From: Flexilinea sp.
GTDB lineage: Bacteria > Chloroflexota > Anaerolineae > Anaerolineales > Anaerolineaceae
NCBI GenBank assembly: GCA_017432685.1
Contig: JAFRIR010000141.1
Span: 1-32,432 of the forward strand
DNA length: 32,432 nt
Direction of reading: 5' to 3'
Shown in pieces: positions 1 through 5,966 of the stretch (the first letter of the stretch is position 1; each line of letters starts with the position of its first letter). The notes under the pieces are model-generated. The model was not told where the DNA came from and did not search any database. It was given only the letters and a program-made list of their open reading frames with translations. Both the position numbers and the translations under genes were made by a program.

Positions 1-387
1 GCGGTAATGATGTGATGTCATGCCATACAGTTTTTCGGTGGAAAGCTGACCCAGCTGGGGGAATGTCTGTCCCTGCGTTTGCAGCGCGTACTTCGTTACG
101 CACAGGCTGCCGAGATATTTGATGCCCTTTTCGAGCTGGATACAGCGTTTGAGATATTTGGAGGAGAAACGGTTCTCGTTGACGGCCAGGTCAAAGACAA
201 ATTCTACTTTGCTGAGCATGCGCAGGGACATTTCCTCGAACCCAACCGGGTCGGTGCTGTAGCTGTCGATGGATTCAAAGGGAAGCTGCGCTTCCGCTTT
301 GGCTTCATCGCTTTTGTTGGCTTTGTTTTTGTCAGCCAGGAAACTGTTCATTTCCGCGATCATCTTTTTGTCGTCAGCCTGTGCCAT
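1..387 (-). CDS. Hypothetical protein, C-terminus cut off by window edge
   Basis: The reading frame is open on the minus strand from an ATG at 387 through base 1, giving 129 residues with no stop, so the gene runs out of the window. A strong ribosome site (GAAAGGAGGAG) lies just before the ATG. The protein begins MAQADDKKMIAEMNSF, is charged and soluble with no signal peptide or membrane segment, and has a Lys/Glu/Ala-rich stretch around residues 18-35. The later part is probably helical (FVFDLAVNENRFSSKYLKRC). I do not recognise the family. Start and strand are well supported by the ribosome site and the codon pattern; the function is unknown. Confidence 0.7.
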   Translation of the reverse strand, partial: MAQADDKKMIAEMNSFLADKNKANKSDEAKAEAQLPFESIDSYSTDPVGFEEMSLRMLSKVEFVFDLAVNENRFSSKYLKRCIQLEKGIKYLGSLCVTKYALQTQGQTFPQLGQLSTEKLYGMTSHHYR

Positions 388-523
388 TTCTCCTCCTTTC
401 ACATCAGGTAGAGTGTTGCTTGTGACAGCGGGCCGGTTGCCCGGCGCACCGCAAGGATACATCTATTATCAGGACTCAGGATTGGAATACCATCATCCAT
501 AACAGGGCAACGCAGGTGCAGAG

Positions 524-581
524 GGAACCGTCTCCGCTGTCACTGATGTGAGTTAGTCTTTTGACAGATGGGGACGGTTCC
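524..581. repeat. GGGGAC-type inverted repeat
   Basis: Arms GGAACCGTCTCC (524-535) and GGGGACGGTTCC (570-581) are complementary except for one position. Inside them CTGTCA (537-542) pairs with TGACAG (562-567). The GGGGAC core resembles the palindromes flanking the transposase gene near 31.3 kb and the hairpin at 27194-27283. Confidence 0.6.
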
Positions 582-651
582 ACTCCGGCACCGAAATGAT
601 AAACACCTTTCAACAGGCTGCACCTGTTCGGTGCCTCCGGGCGAAGCTCCT

Positions 652-694
652 GCTCTGCATTGAACCGGCGAAGCCGGCACCTCACAGAGCAGGG
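652..694. repeat. Hairpin repeat with CTGCTCTG arms
   Basis: CTGCTCTG (652-659) pairs with CAGAGCAG (687-694), and an inner CCGGC-GAA-GCCGG hairpin fills the loop. The GCAGAGC/GCTCTG theme recurs in the 65-bp repeats around trxB and just after rnhB. No gene is evident inside. Confidence 0.45.
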
Positions 695-707
695 CCCCAC
701 TGTCAAT

Positions 708-736
708 TTCCTATATCCTATATCCTATTTCCTACT
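708..736. repeat. Heptamer array, unit TCCTATA
   Basis: About four units of a 7-bp repeat (TCCTATA, TCCTATA, TCCTATT, TCCTACT) lie between genes. The unit is close to that of the long array at 18114-18252 and is the reverse complement of the one at 23438-23470. Confidence 0.7.
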
Positions 737-815
737 TGTCTTTTAGTCTACACCATTCTTTAAAAAAAGAGAACCGACAACAATGACGGTTGACTTTTCT
801 TTAAAAATGTGGTAG

Positions 816-916
816 GGGACGGGTCCCGCAGGGGCCTGTTACCTGGGGACTCGGCATTCAATTACCAGAGGTTGACTCGTCCTCTCCGAGGTACAGGCCC
901 CTGCGGGACCCGTCCC
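816..916. repeat. Large inverted repeat with perfect 24-bp arms
   Basis: The 24 bases at 816-839, beginning GGGACGGGTCCC, are exactly complementary to 893-916, ending GGGACCCGTCCC. The loop is 53 bp. Nothing suggests coding. A perfect stem this long points to a recent or functionally kept palindromic element. Confidence 0.75.
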
Positions 917-928
917 TCTATAACAAGC

Positions 929-981
929 GGGGTCAGATCCTTCCTGCTCATGCTACGCACAAGTCTGCGGAATCCGACCCC
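929..981. repeat. GGGGTC-type inverted repeat
   Basis: GGGGTCAGATCC (929-940) faces GGAATCCGACCCC (969-981), an imperfect inverted pair. Its ends have the GGGGTC/GACCCC form also found in the palindromes around the transposase gene at the right end of the window. Confidence 0.5.
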
Positions 982-1055
982 TGAAAATTCAGCCTATAAC
1001 CACTCCTCTCCGTCTTTTTGCCTTATAATTGATTAAATACAGGAGAATAAAAGAA

Positions 1056-2282
1056 ATGTCTTCAATCAAGAAAGAAGCTGAACGATGTCTTAAGTGTAAA
1101 AAAGCTATGTGCTCAGCGCACTGCCCGGTATCAACGCCCGTGCCGCAGGTCATGGATTTGTTTTTAAACGGGGAAATCAAAAAAGCCGGTGAATTGCTCT
1201 TCGCCAACAATCCTCTTTCCGCAGTTACGTCCATAATTTGTCCACATGAAAAGAACTGTACCGGCCACTGCGTTCTGGGAAGAAAAGGAGCCCCGGTAGA
1301 GTTTTACCGCGTTGAAGAATATATCTCAAGATTTTACCTTGAGACAATAGAGATTCCTGAAATAAAAAAGAACGGCATCAAGGTTGCTGTTACCGGAGCC
1401 GGACCAGCCGGAATAACAATGGCGCTTCTGCTGCTTTCGGAAGGCTATGATGTTACGCTGTTTGAAGCCGAGGATGATATCGGCGGTGTTTTACGATACG
1501 GGATCCCTCCGTTCCGTCTGCCGAGAGATCTTCTTGACTTATATAAAGACATCATGCTTCGTCTTGGCGTGCATTTCAGACCGAACACAAGGGTAGGCTC
1601 CAACATTATGATAGAAGACCTTTTCCCGGACGGATATAAAGCGGTATTCGTTTCCACCGGGACGGGCAGGCCAAGAAAGCTCGGCCTTATCGGCGAGACC
1701 CTCGGACACGTTCATTTTGCGATAGATTATCTGAAATCCCCCTATGCATTCAAACTCGGCAGACGCCTGGTCGTGATCGGTGCGGGGAACGTGGCAATCG
1801 ACGTGGCAAGAACCGCAATAAGAAGCTCCCATTCTTTTGTCACGATCCTTCATTATATGGGGAAAGATGACATGACAGCCAATCACGACGAAGTGGAAAT
1901 GGCTGAAATAGACGGTGTTGAATTCATTCACAATGCACAGGCAGTCCGCATCATGGAAAACGCGGTAAGATACGTTTATGTCAAACGAACGGTAAACGAG
2001 GACGGGAGTCTCAGTTTTGAAGAAGATTACACACAGGTCGCAGACATACCGGCAGATTCCGTTATCATTGCGATCGGACAGGGTCCGAGCGCGGACATCG
2101 TCACCGCCGGTGTCAAGTTGACACAGCGGGGGCTGTTTGACGTAAATGAATGGGGTGAAACAGATACTCCCGGTGTTTTTGCGGCCGGCGATATCGTCTC
2201 CGGCCCCAAGACCGTCGTCGATGCGGTCGCGTTTACGAAAAGGGTATTCAGCAGAATGGAAGAATACCTGGAGAATAACTGA
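1056..2282 (+). CDS. GltD-like FAD/NAD(P)-dependent oxidoreductase with Fe-S domain
   Basis: This 408-residue protein is related to the small subunit of glutamate synthase and to the flavin/Fe-S half of dihydropyrimidine dehydrogenase (PreT/NfnB-type proteins). The N-terminal domain has the cysteine pattern for 4Fe-4S clusters: C11, C14, C19 and C23, then C62, C68 and C72. An FAD-binding GAGPAG follows at 114-119, and a second nucleotide-binding motif (VVIGAGNVAIDVA) lies around 240-250. A C-terminal AAGD motif completes the fold. No large glutamate synthase subunit is nearby, so it probably passes electrons from NAD(P)H to another partner; substrate unknown. I chose the ATG at 1056 over an upstream TTG because AGGAG at 1041-1045 has ideal spacing. 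It is somewhat shorter than classical GltD. Confidence 0.88.
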   Translation: MSSIKKEAERCLKCKKAMCSAHCPVSTPVPQVMDLFLNGEIKKAGELLFANNPLSAVTSIICPHEKNCTGHCVLGRKGAPVEFYRVEEYISRFYLETIEIPEIKKNGIKVAVTGAGPAGITMALLLLSEGYDVTLFEAEDDIGGVLRYGIPPFRLPRDLLDLYKDIMLRLGVHFRPNTRVGSNIMIEDLFPDGYKAVFVSTGTGRPRKLGLIGETLGHVHFAIDYLKSPYAFKLGRRLVVIGAGNVAIDVARTAIRSSHSFVTILHYMGKDDMTANHDEVEMAEIDGVEFIHNAQAVRIMENAVRYVYVKRTVNEDGSLSFEEDYTQVADIPADSVIIAIGQGPSADIVTAGVKLTQRGLFDVNEWGETDTPGVFAAGDIVSGPKTVVDAVAFTKRVFSRMEEYLENN

Positions 2283-2306
2283 TCTTCGGAGGGGAGGACC
2301 GGGATT

Positions 2307-2479
2307 GGACTCCGGCTATATTGGCAGTTAGGGGGATTAATTGGATATTTCCAAATACAGCAAAAACGCGAAGATACGTTTGATGGGATAATTTAGCTTT
2401 GAAATACCCGGCAAGTGCAATCTCGTTGTGTACACAAATCAAGGACACTCCCCCCAGTTGCCAATATAGCCTGGACTCC
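2307..2479. repeat. Inverted-repeat element (about 173 bp)
   Basis: Imperfect arms at 2307-2335 and 2450-2479 share GGCTATATTGGCA near their centres and end in runs of G or C. The interior is AT-rich with no gene. The layout is that of a small non-autonomous transposable element or a long hairpin. It sits between the oxidoreductase stop and the promoter at 2497. Confidence 0.6.
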
Positions 2480-2496
2480 TCCGGCTCCTGATGAAT

Positions 2497-2525
2497 TTGA
2501 CAACAAACGGGAAATGTATTATAAT
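2497..2525 (+). promoter_or_regulatory. Consensus sigma-70 type promoter (antitoxin RNA candidate)
   Basis: TTGACA (2497-2502) and TATAAT (2520-2525) are both perfect and separated by the ideal 17 bp. No plus-strand gene follows within reach before the hairpin at 2589-2626, so the transcript should be a small RNA of about 95-100 nt. It would run antisense to the 3' end of the small minus-strand gene at 2621-2737. Confidence 0.8.
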
Positions 2526-2531
2526 AAGAGC

Positions 2532-2632
2532 AGATAAAAAGAGGTGCCGCCGGTAACGGCCTGGCCTTCCTAAATAACTATTTCATTGAAATAGCCGTCC
2601 AAGATGGCAGTCCGGGACGGCTATTTCTGTTT
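2532..2632 (+). ncRNA. Candidate antisense antitoxin RNA of a type I toxin-antitoxin locus
   Basis: Inferred from the consensus promoter just upstream and the terminator-like hairpin at 2589-2626. The RNA has no credible reading frame. It contains AGGTGCCGCC then GGCCTGGCCTTCC, and a similar block (GGGTGCCGCC, CTGGCCTTCC) is on the opposite strand at about 2835-2877, in the leader of the small toxin-like gene. The RNA would overlap the toxin stop codon. The layout of converging short transcripts is that of type I loci; transcription itself is not shown. Confidence 0.5.
2589..2626. terminator. Bidirectional terminator-like hairpin
   Basis: AAATAGCCGTCC (2589-2600) and GGACGGCTATTT (2615-2626) form a perfect 12-bp stem. 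Flanking A and T residues on both sides make it usable by the plus-strand small RNA and the minus-strand toxin mRNA. The toxin stop codon (2621-2623) lies within the stem. Confidence 0.65.
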
Positions 2633-2737
2633 AACATCCGTTTGATCTGACGATCTGTCGCGGCCGATCCGATATCCCAGCGTGAAACTGGCAATACACA
2701 GACTGATCACGGCGATGAATTCGCTCAAAGTCAACAT
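2621..2737 (-). CDS. Putative holin-like small membrane toxin (type I TA)
   Basis: This 38-residue gene is too short for usual gene calling. The ATG at 2737 follows a very strong ribosome site (GGAAAGGAGGGGAAC). The protein has one hydrophobic segment at residues 4-21 (LSEFIAVISLCIASFTLG), then a basic and polar tail (YRIGRDRSSDQTDVKQK). This size and layout match the putative holin-like or TxpA-like toxins of type I systems, which damage the membrane when over-expressed. Support comes from the consensus promoter facing it from the other side and the hairpin shared at both 3' ends. The mRNA leader contains further hairpins (2791-2825 and a palindrome at 2764-2780) that could limit translation. 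The family assignment is from memory of the general pattern, not a search. Confidence 0.5.
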   Translation of the reverse strand: MLTLSEFIAVISLCIASFTLGYRIGRDRSSDQTDVKQK

Positions 2738-2790
2738 AAGTTCCCCTCCTTTCCGGTCAGACTCGATGCAGACTGCATCGGCGCTTCCCA

Positions 2791-2825
2791 TACACGGAGG
2801 GGCTAAACAGTCAGTCCCTCCGTAT
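2791..2825 (-). promoter_or_regulatory. Leader hairpin upstream of the small toxin gene
   Basis: TACACGGAGGG (2791-2801) pairs with CCCTCCGTATA (2815-2825), apart from one mismatch. It lies 54 bases before the toxin start, beside the small palindrome GATGCAGACTGCATC (about 2766-2780). Folded leaders are common in type I toxin mRNAs. The role here is inferred. Confidence 0.4.
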
Positions 2826-2897
2826 AAGCCGGAAGGCCAGTCCGTCCACCATATCTGGCGGCACCCCTTTTATTTATATCACAATAGATAAAGGAAC

Positions 2898-2962
2898 GCA
2901 GCACGGGATACAGCCCTGCTGTGCCAGCAATGCGGCAGCAGCAGAGCTGTCTCCGTGTGCTC
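2898..2962. repeat. 65-bp repeat, copy 1 (upstream of trxB)
   Basis: This copy matches 4068-4132 at 56 of 65 positions by eye, in the same orientation and with equal length, so the two copies bracket trxB. The two ends of each copy are imperfect inverted repeats (GCAGCACGGGATACAGCCC against GCTGTCTCCGTGTGCTC), so each can fold into a hairpin. Confidence 0.7.
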
Positions 2963-3046
2963 ATATGGTGTTCACCATCTCTTCCTTTCAGCCAATATGG
3001 GTTATAATGGACCTGATGTTATTATTCTTATTTTTGAGGTACCAAA

Positions 3047-3967
3047 ATGAGTGAAAAACAGATTCGAGACTGCAAGGTTCTGATCATCGGCTCCGGCCCT
3101 GCCGGGCTGAGCGCCGCGATCTACACCGGGCGGGCGGGACTGGCTCCGATCGTCATCTCCGGGCCGACTTTCGGCGGGCAGGCCTCTCTGACCGCGGATA
3201 TTGAAAACTATCCCGGTTTTGTGGAATCCGTCAGTGGGTCCGAATTGATGGACAAGTTCAGCGAACAGGCCAGAAAATTCGGCGCGGAGATCGTCTCCGA
3301 TGTGGTGGAAAAGGTCGACTTTTCCGCCCGGCCGCTGATCGTGGAGACCGGCATCACTACCTACCGCTGTGAACGGGTCATCATCACCGCCGGCTCCAAC
3401 CATCTGCCGCTGAACGTCCCGGGCGAAAAGGAATTCACCGGGCGTGGGGTTTCCTACTGCGCCACCTGCGACGGTTTCTTCTACCGCAAGAAGAACGTGG
3501 CCGTTGTCGGCGGGGGAAACTCTGCTGTGGAAGAAGCGGAATTCCTGACACGCTTCGCCGCTTCCGTCACCATCATCCACCGCCGTGACTCGCTCCGCGC
3601 GGACAAGATCGTACAGGACCGGGCTTTTGAGAACCCGAAGATCCATTTCTGCTGGAATTCGGTCGTCACCGAAATCGTCGGGGAAGAAAAGGTCACCGGA
3701 CTGAAGCTGAAAAACGTCAAGACCGGCGAAGAAAGCCTGATGCCGATCGATGGTGTGTTTGTTTTTGTCGGCACCAAAACCGTCACCGATATCTTTGAAG
3801 GGCAGCTGGAACTCGAAAACGGCACCATCAAGGTCGGTCCGGATATGCAGACCTCCGTCCCGAACGTCTATGCGGCAGGGGAATCGGTCGACAGCCGCTA
3901 CCGTCAGGTCATCGTCTCTGCAGCCCTCGGCGCCCAGGCAGGGATCTCTGTTTCAAAGACTTACTGA
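3047..3967 (+). CDS. trxB: Thioredoxin-disulfide reductase
   Basis: At 306 residues this is the normal length for bacterial TrxB, the flavoenzyme that uses NADPH to reduce thioredoxin. The FAD-binding GSGPAG is at residues 15-20, the redox-active CATC at 138-141, the NADPH-binding GGGNSA at 155-160, and a C-terminal YAAGE FAD motif near 280. The ATG at 3047 has GAGG about seven bases upstream. A TATAAT at 3003-3008 may be its -10 box, but the -35 region is poor; a small palindrome (ATGGTG-TT-CACCAT, 2965-2978) lies there. There is no thioredoxin gene next to it. The gene stands alone, bracketed by two copies of a 65-bp hairpin repeat. Confidence 0.95.
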   Translation: MSEKQIRDCKVLIIGSGPAGLSAAIYTGRAGLAPIVISGPTFGGQASLTADIENYPGFVESVSGSELMDKFSEQARKFGAEIVSDVVEKVDFSARPLIVETGITTYRCERVIITAGSNHLPLNVPGEKEFTGRGVSYCATCDGFFYRKKNVAVVGGGNSAVEEAEFLTRFAASVTIIHRRDSLRADKIVQDRAFENPKIHFCWNSVVTEIVGEEKVTGLKLKNVKTGEESLMPIDGVFVFVGTKTVTDIFEGQLELENGTIKVGPDMQTSVPNVYAAGESVDSRYRQVIVSAALGAQAGISVSKTY

Positions 3968-4006
3968 TAAAAAGACAAGGATTGTTCAGTGCGCGAGTCA
4001 CGGCAA

Positions 4007-4044
4007 CCTGTTTTGTTGACTCAATTCTGAGTTAACAAAACAGG
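4007..4044. terminator. Long hairpin downstream of trxB
   Basis: CCTGTTTTGTTGACTCA (4007-4023) faces TGAGTTAACAAAACAGG (4028-4044): a 17-bp stem with one G-U type mismatch and a 4-base loop. No T-run follows, so it may be a palindromic repeat or an mRNA-stabilising end rather than a classical terminator. Weaker pairing continues outside the stem. Confidence 0.5.
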
Positions 4045-4067
4045 TCACAGTGGCTCGTCCTGACGAC

Positions 4068-4132
4068 GCAGCACGAGATACAGCCCTGCTGTGCAGACTA
4101 CGCTGCATCAGCAGAGCAGTCTCCGTGTGCTC
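4068..4132. repeat. 65-bp repeat, copy 2 (downstream of trxB)
   Basis: Same orientation and length as 2898-2962, differing at nine positions, most of them in the middle. The conserved ends are GCAGCACG.GATACAGCCCTG and CAGTCTCCGTGTGCTC. Confidence 0.7.
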
Positions 4133-4162
4133 CATTGTTGGGTACGAAACAGTTCCTGACTC

Positions 4163-4486
4163 TTATGAATCACCCCAATTTGCTCCGAACATTTTCCGCA
4201 TATAGTCTTCGCGCTCGTTAAACATATTCAAAATGTAGATTCGTTCATCATCGGTGTCGTAAAAAATATAATTTTTCTCAGCATGAATGACCCGGTAGTC
4301 AACATCGATGCCATACATATCACGGATCGAAGCACCAAGGTTTTCAAATGTCTGAAGTGTGCAGATTTTTTGGTCAATACTCCTGAACACTTTTTTCCGT
4401 ACTTCATTCCCAAACTGAAAATCCAGGTAGATACGAAGTTCCCTGATTTTTTCCCTGTAATCCGGAGAATAGACAATTTCCTTCAT
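4163..4486 (-). CDS. RelE/ParE-family type II toxin
   Basis: The product is a 107-residue basic protein with the compact RelE/ParE layout. It opens MKEIVYSPDYREKIRELRIY, has a helical section to about residue 45, then strands including the typical YRVIHAEKNYIFYDTDDERIYILNMF stretch (about 65-90). Members either cut mRNA on the ribosome or inhibit gyrase; which applies here cannot be read from the sequence. It starts two bases after the stop of the antitoxin gene at 4489-4743, so the two are translated together from the promoter at 4772-4800. The antitoxin-first order is normal for such pairs. Confidence 0.82.
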   Translation of the reverse strand: MKEIVYSPDYREKIRELRIYLDFQFGNEVRKKVFRSIDQKICTLQTFENLGASIRDMYGIDVDYRVIHAEKNYIFYDTDDERIYILNMFNEREDYMRKMFGANWGDS

Positions 4487-4488
4487 AC

Positions 4489-4743
4489 TCAGATACCCAT
4501 CTCTTTACGGATTTCGTCAGAGCTGACCCAGCCTTCACGGTGTCCGCGTTCTTCGGATTTTTTCACTTCGGAAACAACAGCATAAGCTGCCTTGAGACGG
4601 TCCAATTCTTCTGCCTCTTCAAACGTCATGATCGCATAAGCGCCGCGGCCGTTTCGGGTCAAATACACGCGGCCCCGTGCATCCACTTCGTTCAAAACTT
4701 CTGTATAATTTCGTAAATCGGAAATCGGGCTGATTTGAAGCAT
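4489..4743 (-). CDS. Phd/YefM-family antitoxin
   Basis: This 84-residue protein begins with the Phd/YefM DNA-binding fold: MLQISPISDLRNYTEVLNEV, then a basic turn and strand (GRVYLTRNGRGAYAIMTFEE, about residues 29-48). The rest is helical and charged (EVKKSEERGHREGWVSSDEI) and should wrap and neutralise the toxin encoded directly downstream. Proteins of this family repress their own operon, and a near-perfect 24-bp palindrome overlaps the -35 box. A ribosome site (AAAGGAAGGAA) precedes the ATG. Confidence 0.85.
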   Translation of the reverse strand: MLQISPISDLRNYTEVLNEVDARGRVYLTRNGRGAYAIMTFEEAEELDRLKAAYAVVSEVKKSEERGHREGWVSSDEIRKEMGI

Positions 4744-4771
4744 AAGTACAATTCCTTCCTTTTTTTCTTAA

Positions 4772-4800
4772 ATTATATCCGATTTGCTGCATATTTACAA
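4772..4800 (-). promoter_or_regulatory. Promoter of the Phd/RelE operon
   Basis: On the minus strand TTGTAA (4795-4800) and TATAAT (4772-4777) are separated by exactly 17 bp and lie about 30 bases before the antitoxin ATG. Confidence 0.75.
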
Positions 4801-4817
4801 GTATATATACCTGTAAA
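4794..4817. promoter_or_regulatory. Operator palindrome over the -35 box
   Basis: TTTACAAGTATA followed by TATACCTGTAAA is a 24-bp inverted repeat with a single mismatch. It covers the -35 element of the toxin-antitoxin promoter. This is the usual place for autorepressor binding by a Phd-type antitoxin; binding itself is inferred. Confidence 0.65.
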
Positions 4818-4835
4818 TAACTGGCAACAAATAAC

Positions 4836-4873
4836 AAAATACCGGAAACACCATTTGATGTTTCCGGTATTTT
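4836..4873 (-). terminator. Terminator of the ABC importer operon
   Basis: AAAATACCGGAAACA (4836-4850) and TGTTTCCGGTATTTT (4859-4873) form a perfect 15-bp stem with an 8-base loop. It begins 15 bases past the ATPase stop on the minus strand and is followed by T-rich sequence. A-rich and T-rich flanks also let it work on the other strand. Confidence 0.85.
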
Positions 4874-4887
4874 GACTATTATATCAT

Positions 4888-5964
4888 TTACAGAACGTGC
4901 ACAGATTCCGGATCAAAGACCAGACAGCACTTTTCGCCGACGTTGTAGGTGCGCTTGTTCTTCGGGTTATGCTCTTCCAGCTTCACCAGCGTGTTCCCTA
5001 CCATCACGTGATAATTCTGATAGGATCCCATGAAACAGGAGAGCACCACATCACAGGGCAGGCCGCCTTTGTCGGCAAGGGTCGCAGCTTCCGGACGCAG
5101 TACGATGGTATACTCTTTGCCGTTTTCCATATCCGGATTACCGACTGCCTTCACGGAATTGCCCTCAATATTGAGCGTCACATAATCACCGTCCCTGCCG
5201 GTCATCGGCCCTTTGAGGAAGTTCGCTTCACCGATAAAGTCCGCTACAAACTCGCTCTTCGGGTGATAGTAGATCTCCTGCGGATTGCCCATCTGAGCGA
5301 CCACACCCTTTTCCATGATGATGATCTTGTCGGAAAGGGCCATGGCTTCGGACTGGTCATGGGTCACATAAATCGCAGTGATCCCGACTTCCTGCTGGAT
5401 GCGGCGGATCTCGGTACGCATGGACACACGCAGCTTGGCGTCCAGGTTGGAAAGCGGTTCATCAAACAGCAGAACGGACGGTTCAATCACCAGCGCACGG
5501 GCCAGCGCCACACGCTGCTGCTGGCCGCCGGAAAGCTGGTTGGTCATACGTCCTTCCATACCTTCCAGACCGACGAGCTTCAGCATGCCCAGAACGCGTT
5601 TTTTGATCTCATTCGCCGGGATCTTCCGCAGCTTCAGGCCATAGGCTACATTATCGAACACATTATAATGCGGCAGCAGCGCATAACTCTGGAACACCAT
5701 GGCGGTATCGCGCTTGTTTGGGGTCAATTCATTGATCGCTTCATCTCCGATATAAATTTCCCCCTCATCCGGGCTTTCAAAGCCCGCGATCATACGCAGG
5801 GTGGTGGTTTTCCCGCAGCCGGAAGGCCCGAGCAGGGTAACAAAGGATCCGGGTTCGATTTCCAGAGAGGTATCCTTCACCGCATAAAAATCCTTGCCCG
5901 TTTTCGGATCCTGATAAATTTTTGAAATATGGTCGAGGCGTACGCCTTTCTTAACTTTTCCCAT
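4888..5964 (-). CDS. ABC importer ATP-binding protein (ferric iron/polyamine type)
   Basis: This 358-residue cytoplasmic ATPase powers the importer encoded upstream. The Walker A GPSGCGKT is at 46-53, a Q-loop at about 92 (FQSYALLPH), the signature LSGGQQQR at 144-151, Walker B LLFDEP at 165-170 and the switch histidine in THDQSEA at 202. A C-terminal TOBE-like regulatory domain takes up residues 240-358. It belongs to the FbpC/PotA group, shared by iron, spermidine and phosphonate importers. The ribosome site AAGGAGG overlaps the permease stop codon, so translation is coupled. The strong terminator at 4836-4873 ends the operon. Confidence 0.9.
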   Translation of the reverse strand: MGKVKKGVRLDHISKIYQDPKTGKDFYAVKDTSLEIEPGSFVTLLGPSGCGKTTTLRMIAGFESPDEGEIYIGDEAINELTPNKRDTAMVFQSYALLPHYNVFDNVAYGLKLRKIPANEIKKRVLGMLKLVGLEGMEGRMTNQLSGGQQQRVALARALVIEPSVLLFDEPLSNLDAKLRVSMRTEIRRIQQEVGITAIYVTHDQSEAMALSDKIIIMEKGVVAQMGNPQEIYYHPKSEFVADFIGEANFLKGPMTGRDGDYVTLNIEGNSVKAVGNPDMENGKEYTIVLRPEAATLADKGGLPCDVVLSCFMGSYQNYHVMVGNTLVKLEEHNPKNKRTYNVGEKCCLVFDPESVHVL

Positions 5965-5966
5965 GA

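Larger units (their letters stand above)
388..1055. other. Gene-free stretch carrying four hairpin repeats and one heptamer array
   Basis: I see no convincing gene in these 668 bases. They hold, in order, a GGGGAC-type inverted repeat (524-581), a hairpin with CTGCTCTG/CAGAGCAG arms (652-694), a period-7 array (708-736), a large inverted repeat with 24-bp arms (816-916) and a GGGGTC-type inverted repeat (929-981). The region reads as a landing zone for small palindromic elements between a divergent gene pair. A TATAAT at 1024-1029 could be the -10 box of the following oxidoreductase, but there is no good -35 box. Confidence 0.6.

Noticed and set aside
79..411. 110-residue plus-strand frame
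   Set aside because: Antisense to the end-truncated gene at 1-387, which has a strong ribosome site and better codon use.
1029..1055. TTG start at 1029 for the GltD-like protein
   Set aside because: It would place the ribosome site AGGAG inside the coding region; ATG 1056 has correct spacing and matches the usual N-terminus.
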